Assembly (NCBI GenBank): GCA_028877005.1
Contig: JAGWPI010000072.1
Location: 1-7,677, forward strand
DNA length: 7,677 bases
Reading direction: 5' to 3'
From: Bacteroidota bacterium
GTDB taxonomy: Bacteria > Bacteroidota > Bacteroidia > Chitinophagales > Chitinophagaceae
Shown: positions 5,792 through 7,677 of the stretch, piece by piece
Numbering within the stretch: position 1 is the stretch's first letter
How the letters are laid out: every line of letters starts with the position of its first letter
The notes under the pieces: generated by a model
The model's database searches: none
The model's input: the letters and a program-made list of their open reading frames with translations, nothing else
Told to the model about the DNA's origin: nothing
Program-made: the position numbers and the translations under genes

Positions 5792-7054
5792 ATGCAACAG
5801 TTTAATAGCACCCCGTCATTTGCACAAATAAGCGATGAAAAGGACGTATTAAAAAAATTTAAAAATGCATTCAATTTCCCTTCAATACAACATCAACCAG
5901 CCATTTATTTTTGTGGTAATTCATTGGGATTACAACCCAAAAAAGCAAGAGAAAAAATTGAACAAGAATTAGATGTATGGCAAAACGAAGGCATAGAAGG
6001 CTTTTTTAAAGGTGAAAAACCATGGTTATATTATCAGGAATATGCCAAACCTGTATTGGCTAAAATAATGGGATGCTTGCCACATGAAGTTACCGTAATG
6101 AATACCTTAACGGTAAATTTACATTTACTGCTAATGAGTTTTTACAAACCTACTTCAAAAAAATTTAAAATATTGATGGAAGCCGGTGCATTTCCATCCG
6201 ATCAATATGCTGTAGAAACTGTAGTAAAACATTTTGGATTAAGTCCGGAAACAGCCATCATAGAAGTAACACCACAAAAAGGTGAAAAAATTTTACACAA
6301 ACATGCTATTGTTGAATCTATTGAAAAAAATGCCGATCAATTAGCATTAGTTTTAATAGGTGGTCTACAATATTATACCGGGCAACTGTTTGATATACCT
6401 TCTATCACTAAAGCTGCACATAAAGCCGGTGCCGTTGCTGCTTTTGATTTAGCCCATGTGGCAGGTAATGTTCCTGTAGAATTGCATAATTGGCAGGTAG
6501 ACTTTGCAGTTTGGTGTAGTTATAAATATTTAAATGGCGGCCCGGGTGCAGTAGGTGGTGTTTATATTCATGAAAAATATGCCACCGATATTCATTTCCC
6601 CCGTTTGGGTGGTTGGTGGGGCAACAATGAAACAGAACGTTTTAAGATGGAAAAAGGATTTAAACCCAAAGCCAATGCCAGTGGATGGAATATAAGTACC
6701 ACTCAGGTAATGAATACAGCAGCTTTATTAGCCTCACTTGAAATTTTTGAAGCAGCAGGCATGCAAGAAATACGCAATAAGAGTATTGCTTTAACCAATT
6801 ATTTAACTTTTTTACTGCAACAACTACCACATTTGCCTTTTGAAATTATTACCCCGGCGGCGCCGGAAGAAAGAGGTGCACAACTTTCCTTATTTTTTAA
6901 GAAAAATGGGAAAGCCATCTACAATAAAATGCTGGAAAAAGGAATTATTGTTGATTATAGAGAACCAGGCGTTATAAGAGTGGCTCCGGCACCCTTGTAT
7001 TGTAGTTATAACGATGTATATAAATTTTATGAAATTTTAAAAAATAATTTTTAA
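5792..7054 (+). CDS. kynU: Kynureninase
   Basis: PLP-dependent cytoplasmic enzyme that cleaves L-kynurenine to anthranilate, or 3-hydroxykynurenine to 3-hydroxyanthranilate, plus alanine. It aligns over its full length with human KYNU: YFCGNSLGLQP, MNTLTVNLHLL, FPSDQYA, FDLAHVAGNV, WCSYKYLNGGPG, EERGAQL and GVIRVAPAPLY. I chose the ATG at 5792 (420 residues); a TTG at 5774 would add six residues without homology. In this numbering K245 forms the Schiff base, D219 and H222 hold the cofactor, and Y244 and W275 line the site. The three residues that separate hydroxykynurenine from kynurenine preference appear as F71, S302 and T303, a mixture of human and pseudomonad types. The SGNH hydrolase gene follows after one base, so the two are surely cotranscribed. 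No tryptophan dioxygenase, formamidase or monooxygenase is in the window, so catabolic versus NAD-forming use stays open. Confidence 0.96.
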   Translation: MQQFNSTPSFAQISDEKDVLKKFKNAFNFPSIQHQPAIYFCGNSLGLQPKKAREKIEQELDVWQNEGIEGFFKGEKPWLYYQEYAKPVLAKIMGCLPHEVTVMNTLTVNLHLLLMSFYKPTSKKFKILMEAGAFPSDQYAVETVVKHFGLSPETAIIEVTPQKGEKILHKHAIVESIEKNADQLALVLIGGLQYYTGQLFDIPSITKAAHKAGAVAAFDLAHVAGNVPVELHNWQVDFAVWCSYKYLNGGPGAVGGVYIHEKYATDIHFPRLGGWWGNNETERFKMEKGFKPKANASGWNISTTQVMNTAALLASLEIFEAAGMQEIRNKSIALTNYLTFLLQQLPHLPFEIITPAAPEERGAQLSLFFKKNGKAIYNKMLEKGIIVDYREPGVIRVAPAPLYCSYNDVYKFYEILKNNF

Positions 7055-7055
7055 A

Positions 7056-7667
7056 ATGGATGCTATCCATCAAATACTCTGCTTAGGCGATTCTTATACA
7101 GTAGGTGAAGGCTTGCCACTGTTTGAAAGTTTCCCCTATCAACTCATGCTGCAGCTACGCAACATGCAGGTGCCTTGTAATGCACCTGAAATAGTTGCTA
7201 AAACCGGGTGGACTAGTTTTGAGTTGGCAGAATATTTAATGCACCATTTCTTCCAAAAAAAATATGATTTGGTTACGCTTTTAATTGGAGTAAATAACCA
7301 ATACCGCTATTTAAATATTAAAGAATTTGAAGATGACTATGCACTCCTCCTACAAAAAGCCATTCAGTTTGCAGGCAATCAACCTAATAGTGTTATAGCT
7401 ATTTCTATACCTGATTGGGGATATACACCATTTGCCCAACAACACCATACAAGTAATATTGAAAAAATTCATACAACCATTAATCAGTACAATAGTATTT
7501 GTGCAAAATATTGTAAAAAAATCGGTGTATCATTTATTGATATAAGCCCTTTTACCAATCAAGAACTATCTACCTCTTTTTATACAAGCGATGGCTTACA
7601 TTATTCCGGTAAAATGTATCAGCAATGGGTACTAGAGTTACTCAAAGTGATACAAAAAAAATTATAA
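7056..7667 (+). CDS. SGNH/GDSL-family hydrolase, cytoplasmic
   Basis: Serine hydrolase of 203 residues with the SGNH fold (esterase, lipase or deacylase superfamily). The four blocks are visible: GDSYTVGEG with nucleophile S13, G51 in AKTGWT, N80 in LLIGVNNQYR, and the D179/H182 pair in SDGLHYSG. There is no signal peptide or membrane segment, so it acts in the cytoplasm, unlike many GDSL esterases of this phylum. It starts one base after the kynU stop (TAA, A, ATG), which implies translational coupling. The substrate cannot be read from the sequence. The neighbour suggests a link with kynurenine metabolism, for example hydrolysis of an N-acyl or ester intermediate. That is inference; TesA-like thioesterase or lysophospholipase-like activity is equally compatible with the motifs. 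Confidence 0.9.
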   Translation: MDAIHQILCLGDSYTVGEGLPLFESFPYQLMLQLRNMQVPCNAPEIVAKTGWTSFELAEYLMHHFFQKKYDLVTLLIGVNNQYRYLNIKEFEDDYALLLQKAIQFAGNQPNSVIAISIPDWGYTPFAQQHHTSNIEKIHTTINQYNSICAKYCKKIGVSFIDISPFTNQELSTSFYTSDGLHYSGKMYQQWVLELLKVIQKKL

Positions 7668-7675
7668 TTTTTTTT
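7654..7675. terminator. A8-TTATAA-T8 palindrome, likely terminator
   Basis: A perfect 22-bp palindrome made only of A and T: eight A, TTATAA, eight T. It spans the last codons and the TAA of the SGNH gene (stop at 7665-7667). A weak A/T stem running into eight U residues is compatible with intrinsic termination at the end of the kynU operon, and its symmetry would let it act from the other side too. The stem is weak because it has no G-C pair, and the window ends two bases later. Confidence 0.45.
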
Positions 7676-7677
7676 CA

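Noticed and set aside
5599..5874. Minus-strand open frame of 91 codons across the peptidase/kynU gap
   Set aside because: It overlaps the start of kynU on the opposite strand and the signal-peptide region of the peptidase in another frame; its hydrophobic look comes from T-rich DNA.

Overview
The window looks like chromosomal DNA from a low-GC member of the Bacteroidota, most likely a Chitinophagaceae-type bacterium. The reasons are strong AT bias, almost no Shine-Dalgarno sequences, a promoter-like element of the Bacteroidetes type (TAnnTTTG) before the first gene, and proteins typical of the group: secreted S1/P1 nuclease, large periplasmic S9 peptidase and a eukaryote-like kynureninase. 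The genus cannot be read from the sequence. There is no tRNA, rRNA, CRISPR array, insertion sequence or phage gene.

Layout from left to right. A short AT-rich leader (1-136) carries a candidate promoter for a DctA-type C4-dicarboxylate symporter (137-1315, +, TTG start). This gene runs tail to tail into a secreted S1/P1 nuclease (1312-2094, -), and the two stop codons share one TTAA. A 224-base divergent intergenic region, with weak promoter candidates and a repeated GGATAATYCC motif, separates the nuclease from an orphan NarL/FixJ-like response regulator (2319-3041, +). Between the regulator and the convergent S9 peptidase gene (3192-5672, -) lie two abutting strong inverted repeats (3085-3128 and 3130-3177), best read as terminators. 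A roughly 120-base divergent region follows. Last comes a two-gene unit with 1 nt between the genes: kynureninase kynU (5792-7054, +) and a cytoplasmic SGNH/GDSL hydrolase (7056-7667, +). It closes with a perfect 22-bp A/T palindrome that looks like a terminator.

How the genes relate. The nuclease and the peptidase are both exported and probably degrade external nucleic acid and peptides for nutrients. DctA imports C4-dicarboxylates. KynU belongs to tryptophan/kynurenine breakdown or to NAD synthesis from tryptophan. No single pathway joins all six genes, and apart from the kynU-SGNH pair each appears to be its own transcription unit.

I see no clear undescribed multi-gene system. The best leads are the coupled kynU-SGNH pair (is the hydrolase a non-canonical pathway enzyme?), a kynureninase pocket that mixes bacterial and human specificity residues, an S9 peptidase that lacks the DPP IV double-glutamate motif, a shortened DctA, and the paired hairpins at 3085-3177.
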